A DNA stretch of 64,000 nt from Endobugula sp047636495 (GCA_047636495.1 JBLILH010000011.1:37873-101872); one strand, 5' to 3'. Shown: positions 41,853 through 51,899, numbered from the stretch's first letter. Notes: generated by a model not told the origin, from the letters alone. Numbers and translations: made by a program.

Positions 41853-42805
41853 CTCGCAGAACATGAAAAACGAGTTTTTATTGAAAAAAATATAGATACT
41901 AGCCTGCCACTTTTGCGCGACCCCGATTGATATCGTGCATCATTTTGTCGATTCAAATAATGGCGTAAAAGTATATCTGGCGTGTACGAGCCTACGCAAA
42001 AAAAATCAGCTATCAATAACTCAGCCATCGATAACAGGGTATTTGAGCACCATTAAAAAACATTTTTATTGCTTGGCTAGCCTCTACTTGCCACTGTCTT
42101 CCATTCAGCGTACTTATGGGAGTCACTGTATTGACGAAAACGTGTATTATTTTTCCCGCTTAGCAATATACAGTGTTAACGAGACAGCAAAATTTGACGA
42201 TATTTTACCTTTGCGTCTTCATCGTTTCGCAAGACGAGTATAAGTCGAATAAAGCCTATGGGTGGGTGTTAAGTGAAGTCGTTTTTTTGTTAATGTCAGC
42301 CTAGGCTTTCAATATTCTAGTTTGGCATTACTCGGCTCAGAGAGTACTGTAGGCAATCTTTGATGTTACACAAGAGTCTTAGGTCGCGTGGCGCTATCGA
42401 TATATTATGCCATCTGTTCTGGGATACCCCCTATGCAGACAACGAAAGATCGTGATGGTAGACTGGTGGGCTTAGAGAGCTTTTGTTTGAGACAACGCTT
42501 CCGCTCGCTATCTGTCACTGAGATCGAGTCGAAAGGATACATAAAAAGGTTTTTATACTATGCTATAAAGTGAAACCGAAATAACTGTCGTATTTACTTG
42601 ATAACGTTGTGATGTCGGCCATCATAAAAATAAAATGGCTTCGCGGGAAGACCTTACAAAATTCATGACTATACTAAACGAGGTGCGAGTGGGTGTGAAT
42701 ACGACCCCCCTCAGGCTATTCCGTCCAATTTGACTCCAGACACTATCTGCAGACACCATCTGCAGTCGCTATCTACAGTCACCGTCTACACACATGAAGG
42801 TACTT
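41853..42805. other. Long intergenic region before nhaA
   Basis: About 950 bp. Short frames such as 41935-42243 show no family features or proper start signals. The last 60 bp carry four 13-bp repeats (42741-42792). nhaA promoter elements should be inside. Confidence 0.45.
42741..42792 (+). repeat. Four imperfect 13-bp tandem repeats upstream of nhaA
   Basis: CACTATCTGCAGA, CACCATCTGCAGT, CGCTATCTACAGT, CACCGTCTACACA in a row, ending 13 bp before the nhaA start. They could be operator sites or simple slippage repeats in the leader. Confidence 0.75.
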
Positions 42806-43987
42806 ATGGAAAATAAATATTGGTCAGCAGTGTCGCGATTCTTTAGATCCGAGCCCGCAAGTGGCATATTACTCATGTTGGCAGCTGCGCTCGCCATGAT
42901 CTTCGCGAATACCTCACTGTCCTCTTACTACGATCTAATCCTATCGACGCCACTAGAGGTAAGAGTGGGTAGTGTGGGTATAGATAAACCGTTATTACTA
43001 TGGATTAATGATGGGTTGATGGCGATCTTTTTCTTTTTAGTCGGTTTAGAGTTAAAGCGTGAGTTGGTAGAAGGCGAATTATCGGACAAGCGTAATATTA
43101 TCTTGCCAGGCATTGGTGCTATTGGTGGTATGGCAATCCCCGCGTTGGTTTATCTTTATTTCAATCATGATGACCCTGTTGCCGCTCAAGGTTGGGCAAT
43201 ACCGGCGGCAACCGATATTGCGTTTGCTTTAGGTGTGCTGAGCTTATTAGGTTCTCGCGTTCCGACATCCATTAAAATATTTCTGACTTCGCTCGCTATA
43301 TTTGATGACATCGGTGCAATTCTTATCATTGCCGCTTTCTATACTTCTCAAATATCGTTCACTGCATTAATTGTCGTGGCTTGTTTCGTGCCGTTACTGT
43401 TGTTGCTGAACAGGTGTAATGTGGTGTCAAGAATGCCGTATATCTTAATTGGTATTGTGATTTGGGTAGCGACACTAAAGTCAGGCGTGCATGCGACGTT
43501 AGCCGGTGTTGTGTTGGCCATGTTTATTCCTATGCGCAGTAAGAAAGACCCTGAAATCTCACCAGTAATTAGTTTAGAACATACCTTACACACTTTAGTC
43601 GCTTTCTTCGTATTACCGGTTTTTGCCTTTGCGAATGCGGGGATTAATTTTGGCGGTATGGGAGCGGATCAGCTATTTCACGATGTCCCCGTGGGGATTG
43701 CCTTAGGATTATTTGTAGGTAAACAAGTAGGTGTTTTTGGTTTTTGTTGGCTATTTATCCAGTTCAACATAGCCAAATTACCCAATGGCATGAGCTGGGG
43801 TAGCTTATATGGAACATCGGCTCTCTGTGGTATCGGCTTTACTATGAGTCTATTTATCGGTTCACTGGCTTTTGGTGGCGCCGAAAAATTATTCGATGAA
43901 CGCATTGGTATTATTGTAGGGTCGTTGTTGTCAGGTATATTTGGTTACTTGATTCTAAAGGCATCACTGCCGAAAAAGGCTCTCTAG
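42806..43987 (+). CDS. nhaA: Na+/H+ antiporter NhaA
   Basis: A 393-residue inner-membrane antiporter exchanging two protons per sodium ion, for salt and alkali tolerance. About 12 TM helices. The ion-binding Asp pair is seen in TSLAIFDDIGAILII (D167, D168), with AATDIAFALGVLSLLG before it and GLFVGKQVGVFGF plus ALCGIGFTMSLFIG later. ATG 42806 has AAGG 5 nt before; an ATG four codons upstream is less likely. E. coli NhaA has 388 residues. Confidence 0.95.
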   Translation: MENKYWSAVSRFFRSEPASGILLMLAAALAMIFANTSLSSYYDLILSTPLEVRVGSVGIDKPLLLWINDGLMAIFFFLVGLELKRELVEGELSDKRNIILPGIGAIGGMAIPALVYLYFNHDDPVAAQGWAIPAATDIAFALGVLSLLGSRVPTSIKIFLTSLAIFDDIGAILIIAAFYTSQISFTALIVVACFVPLLLLLNRCNVVSRMPYILIGIVIWVATLKSGVHATLAGVVLAMFIPMRSKKDPEISPVISLEHTLHTLVAFFVLPVFAFANAGINFGGMGADQLFHDVPVGIALGLFVGKQVGVFGFCWLFIQFNIAKLPNGMSWGSLYGTSALCGIGFTMSLFIGSLAFGGAEKLFDERIGIIVGSLLSGIFGYLILKASLPKKAL

Positions 43988-44103
43988 GAATCTGTCGCGC
44001 TAGGGGATCGTAGCGAAGCACCGGTCTCTTGCTGCCGCAGTAGATTCTTCCTAAACCCGACAGCCTAGCGCCACGATTTTATTGCCCTTAAATAGGAATT
44101 AAT

Positions 44104-44142
44104 AAAAAAGGCTTTGTGCATGATCTGTACAAAGCCTTTTTT
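44104..44142. terminator. Bidirectional terminator
   Basis: AAAAAAGGCTTTGT / ACAAAGCCTTTTTT stem with an 11-nt loop and T-runs on both strands, between convergent nhaA and the gene at 44197-45678. Confidence 0.9.
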
Positions 44143-44196
44143 ATCGATAGTTGAAATTAATGGTTGAGATTTATAACCGAGGTTTACAGTCGACGT

Positions 44197-45678
44197 TTAG
44201 AGCAGAGTATTTTGTCGTGCGTCAGCAATCGTATCGCTAAAGCTATAGTCGTAAGGTGATGTGATTTGTTGGTCGAGTTGCTTTGCAATTATATCTATCA
44301 ATTGCGCGTATTGAATATGCTGATAATTATCAGGTTCAGTAATACTTTGTAGAACTTGCTGAGCGTAATCGCCAATTTGTTCGAAGAGTGCGTGTAAGTC
44401 GAGAGCGTCAGTAGCTGCTGGTCTATTATTACCTGCTACAGCGTCATACGCAGCAGCGACCTGATAGCTTTCGGTTTGTTTTAACTGCAAAGCGTACGAT
44501 GTGATTTCACTGCTGTCGTAGTCCATATCTAATGCTGCTGCATAAGCCGCACCCACATCACCATGATAAAACTCTTCAGATAACGACATCACTTGCTGTA
44601 GTAAACCATTAATGGCCGTTATCTCTCCCTCGTTTAAGTCACCATTAATATGAAAAGAAAAAGATTGGCTATCGCTTTTTTGATTAATATTAGCTTGGCT
44701 ATTATCTCCGGTATACGACGCTGCGGATGCCTGTGAGGCACGATTTGCAATAATCGTAATACTGTCACCGTCGGCAGTGGTGAGTGTAAATTCAAATTTT
44801 TGGGTCTCGGCATACTGGGCGGCATACTCTTTGACGCCTTCAATTTTTTCTAGTGAGTCTAGTAATGTGATCAATTGGCTATTTGACGGGGTGCCGATGC
44901 CTGCTAATAAATCTTGAAGAGGAGATTCAATAGCTGTGCTCAATTGTGAGCCATTAGATGCTAAATAACGTTGAGCGTTGGTAGCCGTCGGTGTTGCTGC
45001 GGTCAACGTTAAAGGCGTAGTTTGTTGCGTTGACGCATCTTTAGTGTCTGCACGCTCTTCTCCAAGATAGGTATGACGTAAATCAGCTATCCCGTCGACC
45101 ACCTGTTGATACAGTAATGATACCGATGTATTGACAGTGTCGTTGAGCATCTCTTTTTCGCCTGCTTCTTCACCTAGTATACCGATGGCTTCGTCATAGC
45201 CTTGGATAAATCCAGATAAACCTTGCTCTAGTAATGTCGCAAGGTCTTCTAGCGGTCCGCCCGCAGCGTGCTCACTGGCCACGCGTTGCTCAATAAAGTG
45301 CAGTATATTGCGCGCGCCGTCGAGTAGTGCTGGGGGCTCTTGAATCGCCGAGGTGCGGTCAACTGAATGTGTGGTTTGGCTTTCTCTGCTGTACGTGACG
45401 GCTGTTTGTTGTTGGTCTGAATTAATGCTGACCATATAAGCTGACGACTGCCGACGGTTGATCAGAATGCTGTCGGTATTGTTCGTGCGAGGGTTATTGT
45501 CCTGGGTTGCGATCCTTTCTTTAGTGGGCAAACCATTTTGAGCCAGCCTATTATCTTTAGCCGTCAAGTCTGCTTGTTTTACTCGCGTTTTATCGCTTAG
45601 CGTAGAGTTGCTATTGTTAGGTAGGCTGGAAAGGCTATTGTTTGTTTGCATTATCATATACACATCGTTAGTAGTCAT
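44197..45678 (-). CDS. DUF5610-like protein
   Basis: A 493-residue protein, polar and Ser/Thr/Asn-rich in the first 110 residues. It has a helical segment (DGARNILHFIEQRVA ... LEQGLSGFIQGYDEAIGIL) typical of DUF5610 and a C-terminal part FHINGDLNEGEITAINGLLQQ then EEFYHGDVGAAY. No signal peptide or TM helix. Such proteins are found near flagellar or surface genes in marine gammaproteobacteria, but no role is known. Start ATG 45678 or the ATG nine codons further in. Closed by the bidirectional terminator. Confidence 0.65.
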   Translation of the reverse strand: MTTNDVYMIMQTNNSLSSLPNNSNSTLSDKTRVKQADLTAKDNRLAQNGLPTKERIATQDNNPRTNNTDSILINRRQSSAYMVSINSDQQQTAVTYSRESQTTHSVDRTSAIQEPPALLDGARNILHFIEQRVASEHAAGGPLEDLATLLEQGLSGFIQGYDEAIGILGEEAGEKEMLNDTVNTSVSLLYQQVVDGIADLRHTYLGEERADTKDASTQQTTPLTLTAATPTATNAQRYLASNGSQLSTAIESPLQDLLAGIGTPSNSQLITLLDSLEKIEGVKEYAAQYAETQKFEFTLTTADGDSITIIANRASQASAASYTGDNSQANINQKSDSQSFSFHINGDLNEGEITAINGLLQQVMSLSEEFYHGDVGAAYAAALDMDYDSSEITSYALQLKQTESYQVAAAYDAVAGNNRPAATDALDLHALFEQIGDYAQQVLQSITEPDNYQHIQYAQLIDIIAKQLDQQITSPYDYSFSDTIADARQNTLL

Positions 45679-45857
45679 AATGACTATCGGCCAGTTGTAG
45701 CTAGCCTTAAGAATTTTTTAATGATGAAAAAGAGTGCTGCTATGCTTAATTGGGTGCGGCTGAACTGTGTTGCCCCAAATCTGATATAGTCTTTAAGGCG
45801 CTATTTCTGTTACCCTGAACGCTATTTATATAAGGAACTCCTTACAGGAATAGAAAA

Positions 45858-46469
45858 ATGGAAAACTACATGCTCTTTGTATTGGTCGCCTTTGTGACCA
45901 TTCTTAGCCCAGGGCCAGGTGTTTTACTCACGTTAACCAATGCTATTCGCTATGGTTTTTCAGGTGCTATTGGCGGAATTTTAGGTATTGCGTTAGGTAG
46001 CTTTATAGTTGCTGGTGTGTCTGCAACCAGTCTTGGCGTTATATTGGCAACGTCTACGCTGGCTTTTAGTATCATGAAATATATTGGCGCTGCTTATTTG
46101 ATTTATATGGGTATTAAGCTATGGCGATCTGCGCCAGCCATGATGTGTGAAGATACCGCAACGACGCGTAGTATGTCGCGACAGTTTGTGGAAGGTTTTA
46201 CTATGCAGCTAACCAATCCTAAAGCCGTGTTTTTCTTTATGTCGATTTTCCCTCAGTTTATTCACTTTAGCGGTGACTATACCCAGCAATTTTTATTATT
46301 GGTTGTCACGTATAGCGTCTTAGTCGTCGTGATCCATTTTGTGTATGCATATCTTGCGAAGACCATGCGGTCATGGCTTTCATCAGCAAAGGGCGGCCGT
46401 ATCATCAACCGCTTTGGGGGCGGAACGTTTATTTGCTTTGGTGTGGGATTAGCATCGGCAAGCCGTTAG
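45858..46469 (+). CDS. LysE/RhtB family amino-acid exporter
   Basis: A 203-residue protein with six TM helices. The family signature is seen at the N-terminus (FVTILSPGPGVLLTLTNAIRYG) and in the middle (YIGAAYLIYMGIKLWRS, FTMQLTNPKAVFFFMSIFPQF). It exports amino acids or similar small molecules; the substrate is unknown. AGGAATAG precedes ATG 45858, and a strong terminator follows. Confidence 0.92.
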   Translation: MENYMLFVLVAFVTILSPGPGVLLTLTNAIRYGFSGAIGGILGIALGSFIVAGVSATSLGVILATSTLAFSIMKYIGAAYLIYMGIKLWRSAPAMMCEDTATTRSMSRQFVEGFTMQLTNPKAVFFFMSIFPQFIHFSGDYTQQFLLLVVTYSVLVVVIHFVYAYLAKTMRSWLSSAKGGRIINRFGGGTFICFGVGLASASR

Positions 46470-46526
46470 CTTTTTAAAATAGTCTTATAAAAGTGATCTT
46501 CAGGTATTTCTCGTATCCACAATAAA

Positions 46527-46549
46527 GCCGACATGTTGTCGGTTTTTTT
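46527..46549 (+). terminator. Rho-independent terminator of the LysE gene
   Basis: CCGACA-TGT-TGTCGG stem followed by TTTTTTT. Confidence 0.85.
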
Positions 46550-46661
46550 GTGCTTGATTATGACATGCTTTTTTGAGAATTGGCATCAGGCAATAAATCG
46601 AACGATCAACGCCAATGTTAGGCATGTATAAATTGACTACATCGAGTCTTGTTATGTTGCG

Positions 46662-47499
46662 TCCTGCTGGCTCCCTGACAGCAACCCGTTCCGAAAAATA
46701 TTTGCTTGGCGTAGCTGATATTCCTAAGTATGCGTGCTACGGCATCCAAGTATGGAGGACAACGCAGAATTTCACTTTGACAGGAGTACCCCTTAATCAT
46801 TTACCTAAATTAGTGAGCGCTCTAGCAATGGTGGAAATGGCCGCAGCAAAAACGAATGCAGGCTCGGTAATTCATCTCAAGAGAAAGCTGACGTTATCGT
46901 ACGTGCCTGCCAGGATATTTTGGATGGCCAATATCACGGTGCTTCTATTGACGATATGATTCAGGGTGGCGTGGGCGTATCCACCAATATGAATGCTAAC
47001 GAAGTGATCAGTAATATTGCCTTGCAGTATATGGATGAGCCACTAGGAAACTACAAAGCGTTCCACTCGAATAACGATGTGAATCCTTCTCGGTCAACCA
47101 GTGATGCTTACCCGACATCGGTATGCTTGAGCATTTTATTCAGTCATTGGGCATGAGTTGATGCGCTTAGATCCCTAAAAAAAGCGTTTTCGCGTAAAGC
47201 AGAAGAGATCGTTGATGAGATTAAAATGGATCGAACGCAATTGCAAGATGCAGTACGCATGACGTTAGGGCAGGAGTTTGCATCGTGGATGACCAATTTA
47301 GCATATGGTAGAAGATAGTGTTGGAATTATTACCGCGCTTAATCCATTTATAGGTTATAAAAACTCGTCACGTATTGCGAAGCAAGCATTAGCGGAAAAT
47401 CGCAGTATTATTGAACTGGTTGAAAGTGAAGGGTTACTTAAACGAGATCAGCTTGATGTAATCCTTAATTCTAACAATATGTTTGTTGAACAAATTTAA
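46662..47499 (+). pseudogene. aspA: Aspartate ammonia-lyase, shattered
   Basis: Pieces of a class II fumarase/aspartase in order but in different frames: EKYLLGVADIPKYACYGIQV and TGVPLNHLPKLVSALAMV; then GVGVSTNMNANEVISNIAL and NDVNPSRSTSDAYPTS; then KMDRTQLQDAVRMTLGQEF; then, after a gap, VEDSVGIITALNPFIGYKNS to FVEQI-stop. Two or more frame changes and an internal loss of over 200 residues (including the catalytic GSS loop) mean no enzyme can be made. It would have converted aspartate to fumarate and ammonia. Confidence 0.88.
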
Positions 47500-47627
47500 T
47501 TTTCAGTAAAAATATTCTTCTTCCACTACTGTTCTATCTCACCGCTTTTTACCACACCCTGTTTATTGTTAAGGTGTTGATGGAAGGCGATGAGATAGTG
47601 ATGGGAAAAATTAAAGAGTAATGCTCT

Positions 47628-48629
47628 CTATTTTTTTAATACGCGTTGCAATATTTCTTGGTGTTGTTCTGCACGCAAACGCGGGCCATATTGGCTCACC
47701 ACTTGTGCAGAAGCGGCGCTGGCGAGTTCGCCAGCTTGTGTGTAGCTTAAGCCGTTAGTCATCGCATATAAAAATGCACCAGCAAACATATCGCCCGCGC
47801 CATTAGAGTCGATAGCCGTCACATCGTTAGCCGCAATTTTTATGAGTGATGAACCATCATAAATCAGCGCACCTTGATCGCCTAAAGTAATGGCAAACTC
47901 AGTAGCATATTGCTTCAGTGCTTCCACAGCAAAATCAAGTGTATCGGTTTGAGTAAATCCCATCGCTTCTTCTTGATTGCAGAATAGTAAGTCGACTTTA
48001 TCGCCAATCATTTCTTTTAAACCATCAGCAAAAAATTGCACCATGGCCGGATCAGACAAGGTAAATGCTGTTTTAATACCGTGCGCTTGCGCTTGCTGAC
48101 GCAATTCGATGGCGGCAGCGCGGCCCGTTTCAGAGGTGACTAAATAACCTTCAATATAAGCATATTGGGATTTTTTTAGTGCATCAATATCCAATTCGGC
48201 AACTGATATCGTCTCACTTATCCCTAAAAAGGTATTCATGGTACGCTCTGCGTCGGGTGTGATCATCACTAAGCATTTGCCTGTAATACCGCTTTCCTTA
48301 GTTTGTTTGCGGGTGGTGTCAACACCAGCAGCTTGCATATCGTTGAGGTAAAATGCGCCGTTTTCGTCGTTAGCGACTTTGCACGAGTAAAATGTTTTAG
48401 CACCAAAGTAACTTGCACCAATAATAGTGTTCGCTGCCGAGCCTCCGCTAGCACGTTTCGATGTCGTTAGGTGGCCAGACAGTAAGCCAACAAGTTCACC
48501 CTGACGTGCTTCATCAACCAGAGTCATTACGCCTTTTTCTATACCAAAGGTGGTTAAATCACTATCGTTTACTTTGATTTCGGTGTCGACAAGTGCCGCC
48601 CCGATACCGTAAATATGGTAAGTAGACAT
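47628..48629 (-). CDS. PfkB family carbohydrate/nucleoside kinase (adenosine kinase-like)
   Basis: A 333-residue ribokinase-fold enzyme. N-terminal YGIGAALVDTEIKV, ASGGSAANTIIGASYFGA (substrate Gly-Gly), and the PfkB signature AIDSNGAGDMFAGAFLYA with catalytic Asp. The N-terminal half resembles the adenosine-kinase-like group. In several gammaproteobacteria it lies divergent from mrcB, as here. Substrate not certain. Confidence 0.88.
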   Translation of the reverse strand: MSTYHIYGIGAALVDTEIKVNDSDLTTFGIEKGVMTLVDEARQGELVGLLSGHLTTSKRASGGSAANTIIGASYFGAKTFYSCKVANDENGAFYLNDMQAAGVDTTRKQTKESGITGKCLVMITPDAERTMNTFLGISETISVAELDIDALKKSQYAYIEGYLVTSETGRAAAIELRQQAQAHGIKTAFTLSDPAMVQFFADGLKEMIGDKVDLLFCNQEEAMGFTQTDTLDFAVEALKQYATEFAITLGDQGALIYDGSSLIKIAANDVTAIDSNGAGDMFAGAFLYAMTNGLSYTQAGELASAASAQVVSQYGPRLRAEQHQEILQRVLKK

Positions 48630-48798
48630 GTTAGTCCTTATTTAATGAGGGAAAGTGGTAAATTCTAGCGCTACATTATCCTGCGTTGGGCCAGAAAGTA
48701 AAGGCTGTAAAGAAAAGACAGCACAGAAAGAAAGGCCAAATTACTTAATGAAAGCCGTATAATGACTAAACTATTCATTATTAGCTTATCAATACACT

Positions 48799-51237
48799 AT
48801 GCGGTTCTTTCCCCCCCCTCCCTTTTTATTCCCTTGCGCGGCGGTTAAAAAAACGCCTGTAGGTCCTAAGAAACGCAGAAGGACGCCGCGTAAGACACAA
48901 AGCAATTCATGGCGTAGTTTTATGCCGCCTCGATTTTTTTGGTTAACGTTACTCGCTTTCTCAATGGTTATTGTTACGTTGTGGTTAGTGTTTCTTGATT
49001 TTCAGGTAAGAACTAAATTTGATGGTAAAAAATGGGCGATTCCTGCGCGTGTTTATGCCCGCCCTTTAGAAATCTATGAGGGTTTGTTATTAAAACCTGA
49101 AGAGCTGAAACGTGAATTACATAGTGTCGGTTATCGACATATTAAAGACGTGTACGAAGCGGGGCAGTTTTCTGTAAAGGGAAATGCCTATAACATCATA
49201 ACCCGCGCCTTTGTGTTCCCCGATAAGGCCGAAGTATCGGCTCGCTATCAAGTGTATTTTACAAGTGAAAACGGCGTGACCCGGGTGTCACGTGTCGTGG
49301 GTGCCGATAACGATTTTATTGCACGTATCGAACCGCAAGAAATTGGGAGTATTTATCCGCGCCATGGTGAAGACCGTGTGTTAGTGCAGCTAGAAAATAC
49401 CCCGCCGCTATTAGGCCAAACATTGATTGCTGTCGAAGATAAAGATTTTGCAAACCATTACGGTATTTCGTTTAGAGGCATTGCGCGCGCGATGCTAGCC
49501 AATATTAAAGCGCGGCGTTTTGTGCAAGGCGGTAGTACCTTAACCCAGCAGCTAGTAAAGAATTTTTATTTAACGCAAGATAAAAGCTTGTGGCGAAAAA
49601 TCCAAGAAGCCTTAATGGCGCCTTTGCTTGAGTTACATTATTCCAAGGCAGAGATTCTAGAAGCCTATATTAACGAGGTGTACTTAGGACAGAGTGGGCC
49701 GCGTGGCATACACGGTTTTGGTTTGGCTGCGTCGCACTATTTTAATCGTTCGCTAGAGTCGTTACGTCCACATCAAATTGCATTGCTGGTGGGGACGGTG
49801 AAAGGAGCATCTTACTATAACCCGTGGCGCTATCCAGAGCGTGCTAAAAACCGCCGGGACACCGTATTGCAAATAATGGCTGATCACGGATTACTGACCA
49901 AAGCCGAACATGTGAAATATACAGCGATGTCATTAGGTATCGTCAAAAAATCTGCCTTGCGCTTGGGAGACTATCCTGCATTTTTAGATGTGGTGAAACG
50001 TCAATTACGTAGAGATTACCGCCAAGAAGATTTACAGAGCGAGGGCTTGCGTATTTTTACGACCATGTCACCTAATGCTCAAGAGCTTGCAGAAAAATCA
50101 TTGTCGTCTCGGCTAGCGCAGCATAATAAAGAATCGACTACGCAAGACTTACAAGGTGCTGCGGTAATTACTGCGGTAGGTAGCGGTGAAATATTGGCCT
50201 TGGTAGGCGATCGTAACCCTCGGTATAGCGGCTTTAATCGCGCGGTAGATATGCAGCGCGCAGTGGGGTCGTTGGTTAAGCCTTTTGTGTATTTGTCAGC
50301 GTTGTCCCAGTATAAAAAATATACCTTAAGTACATTGTTAGATGATAGTCCTGTGACAGTTCCTTTGGCTGGAGGTAAGCAATGGCAGCCTAATAATTAT
50401 GATAACAAATCTCACGGCAATATTCCGCTGTATCAAGCCCTAGCATTGTCGTATAACCAAGCGACAGCGCGTTTAGGTATGGATGTTGGCTTAAAAAATG
50501 TGATCGATACCCTGTATGCTGCGGGTGTAGAGCAATCTATTCCGGCATTGGCATCGCTGCTGTTGGGGTCATTAGAGTTATCACCATTAGAGGTTAGCCA
50601 TCTTTATCACACCTTAGCAGCAGACGGGGTTTATACTCCCTTGCGTGCGATTCGTGATGTGTTAGATACCAATAATAAGCGCTTAAGTCGTTATCCATTA
50701 AAGAGCGAGCCAAGAATTAATTCTGATGTTACTTATCTGATGCATTATAATTTACAAGCAGCTATGCGGATAGGCACTGGAAGAGCAGCGTATCAGCAGC
50801 TACCCAGTGAACTGGCTGTAGCAGGAAAGACAGGCACGACAAATCGACAAAGAGATAGTTGGTTCGCGGGTTACAGTGCCGATCACTTGGGCGTTGTCTG
50901 GGTAGGTAATGATAACAACACGCCAACCTCTTATACTGGCAGTTCGGGTGCATTACCTATTTGGATCGATATTTTTAAACAGTTATCTACACGTGGGATC
51001 AATAATAACCAACCGGAAAACATTGCCTATTACTGGGCAGGTAGTCGCGACGGTTTGTTGAGTGATGAAAATTGTGAAGGGGCTGTATTAACACCCTATA
51101 TTCGCGGTTCTCAGCCAGCACAAAGTGATCATTGTGGTACGGTTCATCAGCCTATAACACGTTGGTTTAAACAGTGGTTTGGCAAACAGTTTACTACGCC
51201 ATCAAATACAACTGATACAGGACAGGGTCAAAATTAA
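48799..51237 (+). CDS. mrcB: Penicillin-binding protein 1B (bifunctional)
   Basis: An 812-residue inner-membrane enzyme building peptidoglycan. Basic cytoplasmic tail (KKRRRTPRKTQ), TM helix at about 45-66, UB2H-like domain to about 190, glycosyltransferase 51 with AVEDKDFANHYGISF (catalytic Glu) and GGSTLTQQLVKNFYLT, and a transpeptidase with GSLVKPFVYL (active Ser), SYNQA and KTGTT. The first codons include a C8 run (FPPPPF), a possible slippage site; the start is not well supported by an SD. The following lipoprotein gene is the likely activator. Confidence 0.93.
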   Translation: MRFFPPPPFLFPCAAVKKTPVGPKKRRRTPRKTQSNSWRSFMPPRFFWLTLLAFSMVIVTLWLVFLDFQVRTKFDGKKWAIPARVYARPLEIYEGLLLKPEELKRELHSVGYRHIKDVYEAGQFSVKGNAYNIITRAFVFPDKAEVSARYQVYFTSENGVTRVSRVVGADNDFIARIEPQEIGSIYPRHGEDRVLVQLENTPPLLGQTLIAVEDKDFANHYGISFRGIARAMLANIKARRFVQGGSTLTQQLVKNFYLTQDKSLWRKIQEALMAPLLELHYSKAEILEAYINEVYLGQSGPRGIHGFGLAASHYFNRSLESLRPHQIALLVGTVKGASYYNPWRYPERAKNRRDTVLQIMADHGLLTKAEHVKYTAMSLGIVKKSALRLGDYPAFLDVVKRQLRRDYRQEDLQSEGLRIFTTMSPNAQELAEKSLSSRLAQHNKESTTQDLQGAAVITAVGSGEILALVGDRNPRYSGFNRAVDMQRAVGSLVKPFVYLSALSQYKKYTLSTLLDDSPVTVPLAGGKQWQPNNYDNKSHGNIPLYQALALSYNQATARLGMDVGLKNVIDTLYAAGVEQSIPALASLLLGSLELSPLEVSHLYHTLAADGVYTPLRAIRDVLDTNNKRLSRYPLKSEPRINSDVTYLMHYNLQAAMRIGTGRAAYQQLPSELAVAGKTGTTNRQRDSWFAGYSADHLGVVWVGNDNNTPTSYTGSSGALPIWIDIFKQLSTRGINNNQPENIAYYWAGSRDGLLSDENCEGAVLTPYIRGSQPAQSDHCGTVHQPITRWFKQWFGKQFTTPSNTTDTGQGQN

Positions 51238-51284
51238 TAATGGTTAATATCTATGTTATGTTACAAAAACACGGGGTAAACAGA

Positions 51285-51779
51285 GTGATTAACCGAGCGG
51301 CTAGCAGGGTAATGGTTGCGAGTGCGATTATTTTATTGTCAGCATGTGCAACGTCACCGAAAGAAGTCATCATCCGCGATGCTACGGGTTCAGTGTCGGG
51401 CAATGCGGAAGTGAAAGTGGCACACCAAGAGGTTGGTAGCGGCACAGTTAATAGTGATGACGCAAAAAATAGCGCGTCACCAGTGGTGAATGTACAGCCG
51501 GTATCGCCTAAAATTATTCGGCCATCTTCACCATTGCAACAAAAAATATTACAGTCGGCACAGCAAAAATTAGCAGCTAATGATTCTGAAGGCGCGATTG
51601 TTTTAGCTGAGAAAGGCTTGCGTATTGACCGCAAAGACCCTCAGCTTTATATCGTATTAGCGCGTGCTTATGAGCAACTAGGGGATAAGCTGCAATCTAG
51701 TTATTTTGCTCGGCAAGGCCTGCGCTATGTAAGAAAAGGCAGCGAAGAGTACCAAGTACTAAAGCGTTTAGCTGCTTAA
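51285..51779 (+). CDS. lpoP: TPR lipoprotein, LpoP-like activator of PBP1B
   Basis: From GTG 51285 a lipoprotein signal (MINRAASRVMVASAIILLSAC, lipobox LSAC, Cys at 21) is followed by a polar linker of about 60 residues and a short TPR pair (QQKLAANDSEGAIVLAEKGL, VLARAYEQLGDKLQSSYFA). A longer start at ATG 51240 is possible, 2 bp after the mrcB stop. In Pseudomonas aeruginosa a TPR lipoprotein, LpoP, encoded with PBP1b, is its outer-membrane activator; order and domains agree. Confidence 0.75.
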   Translation: MINRAASRVMVASAIILLSACATSPKEVIIRDATGSVSGNAEVKVAHQEVGSGTVNSDDAKNSASPVVNVQPVSPKIIRPSSPLQQKILQSAQQKLAANDSEGAIVLAEKGLRIDRKDPQLYIVLARAYEQLGDKLQSSYFARQGLRYVRKGSEEYQVLKRLAA

Positions 51780-51899
51780 GGAACCTCTGATGAAGTCATG
51801 ATTTGTTTTTTTGATAGCTAAAATAATCGTCTTTTTACCGTCTAACGGCACCGAGGATCGCACCAAAAATTACTCCAGACTTAACCAGAGGCTCCTTAA
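51776..51899. repeat. Inverted repeat spanning a convergent gene junction
   Basis: TTAAGGAACCTCTG at 51776-51789 and CAGAGGCTCCTTAA at 51886-51899 pair over 14 bp with one mismatch, about 96 bp apart. They contain the stop codons of lpoP and of the rhodanese-cupin gene. The inner DNA (T7 run, CCGAGGATCG) has no gene. It may be a small non-coding mobile element; the arms could also serve as a bidirectional terminator. Confidence 0.65.

Noticed and set aside
41935..42243. A 102-codon plus-strand frame before nhaA
   Set aside because: No SD, low-complexity odd composition and no recognisable fold.
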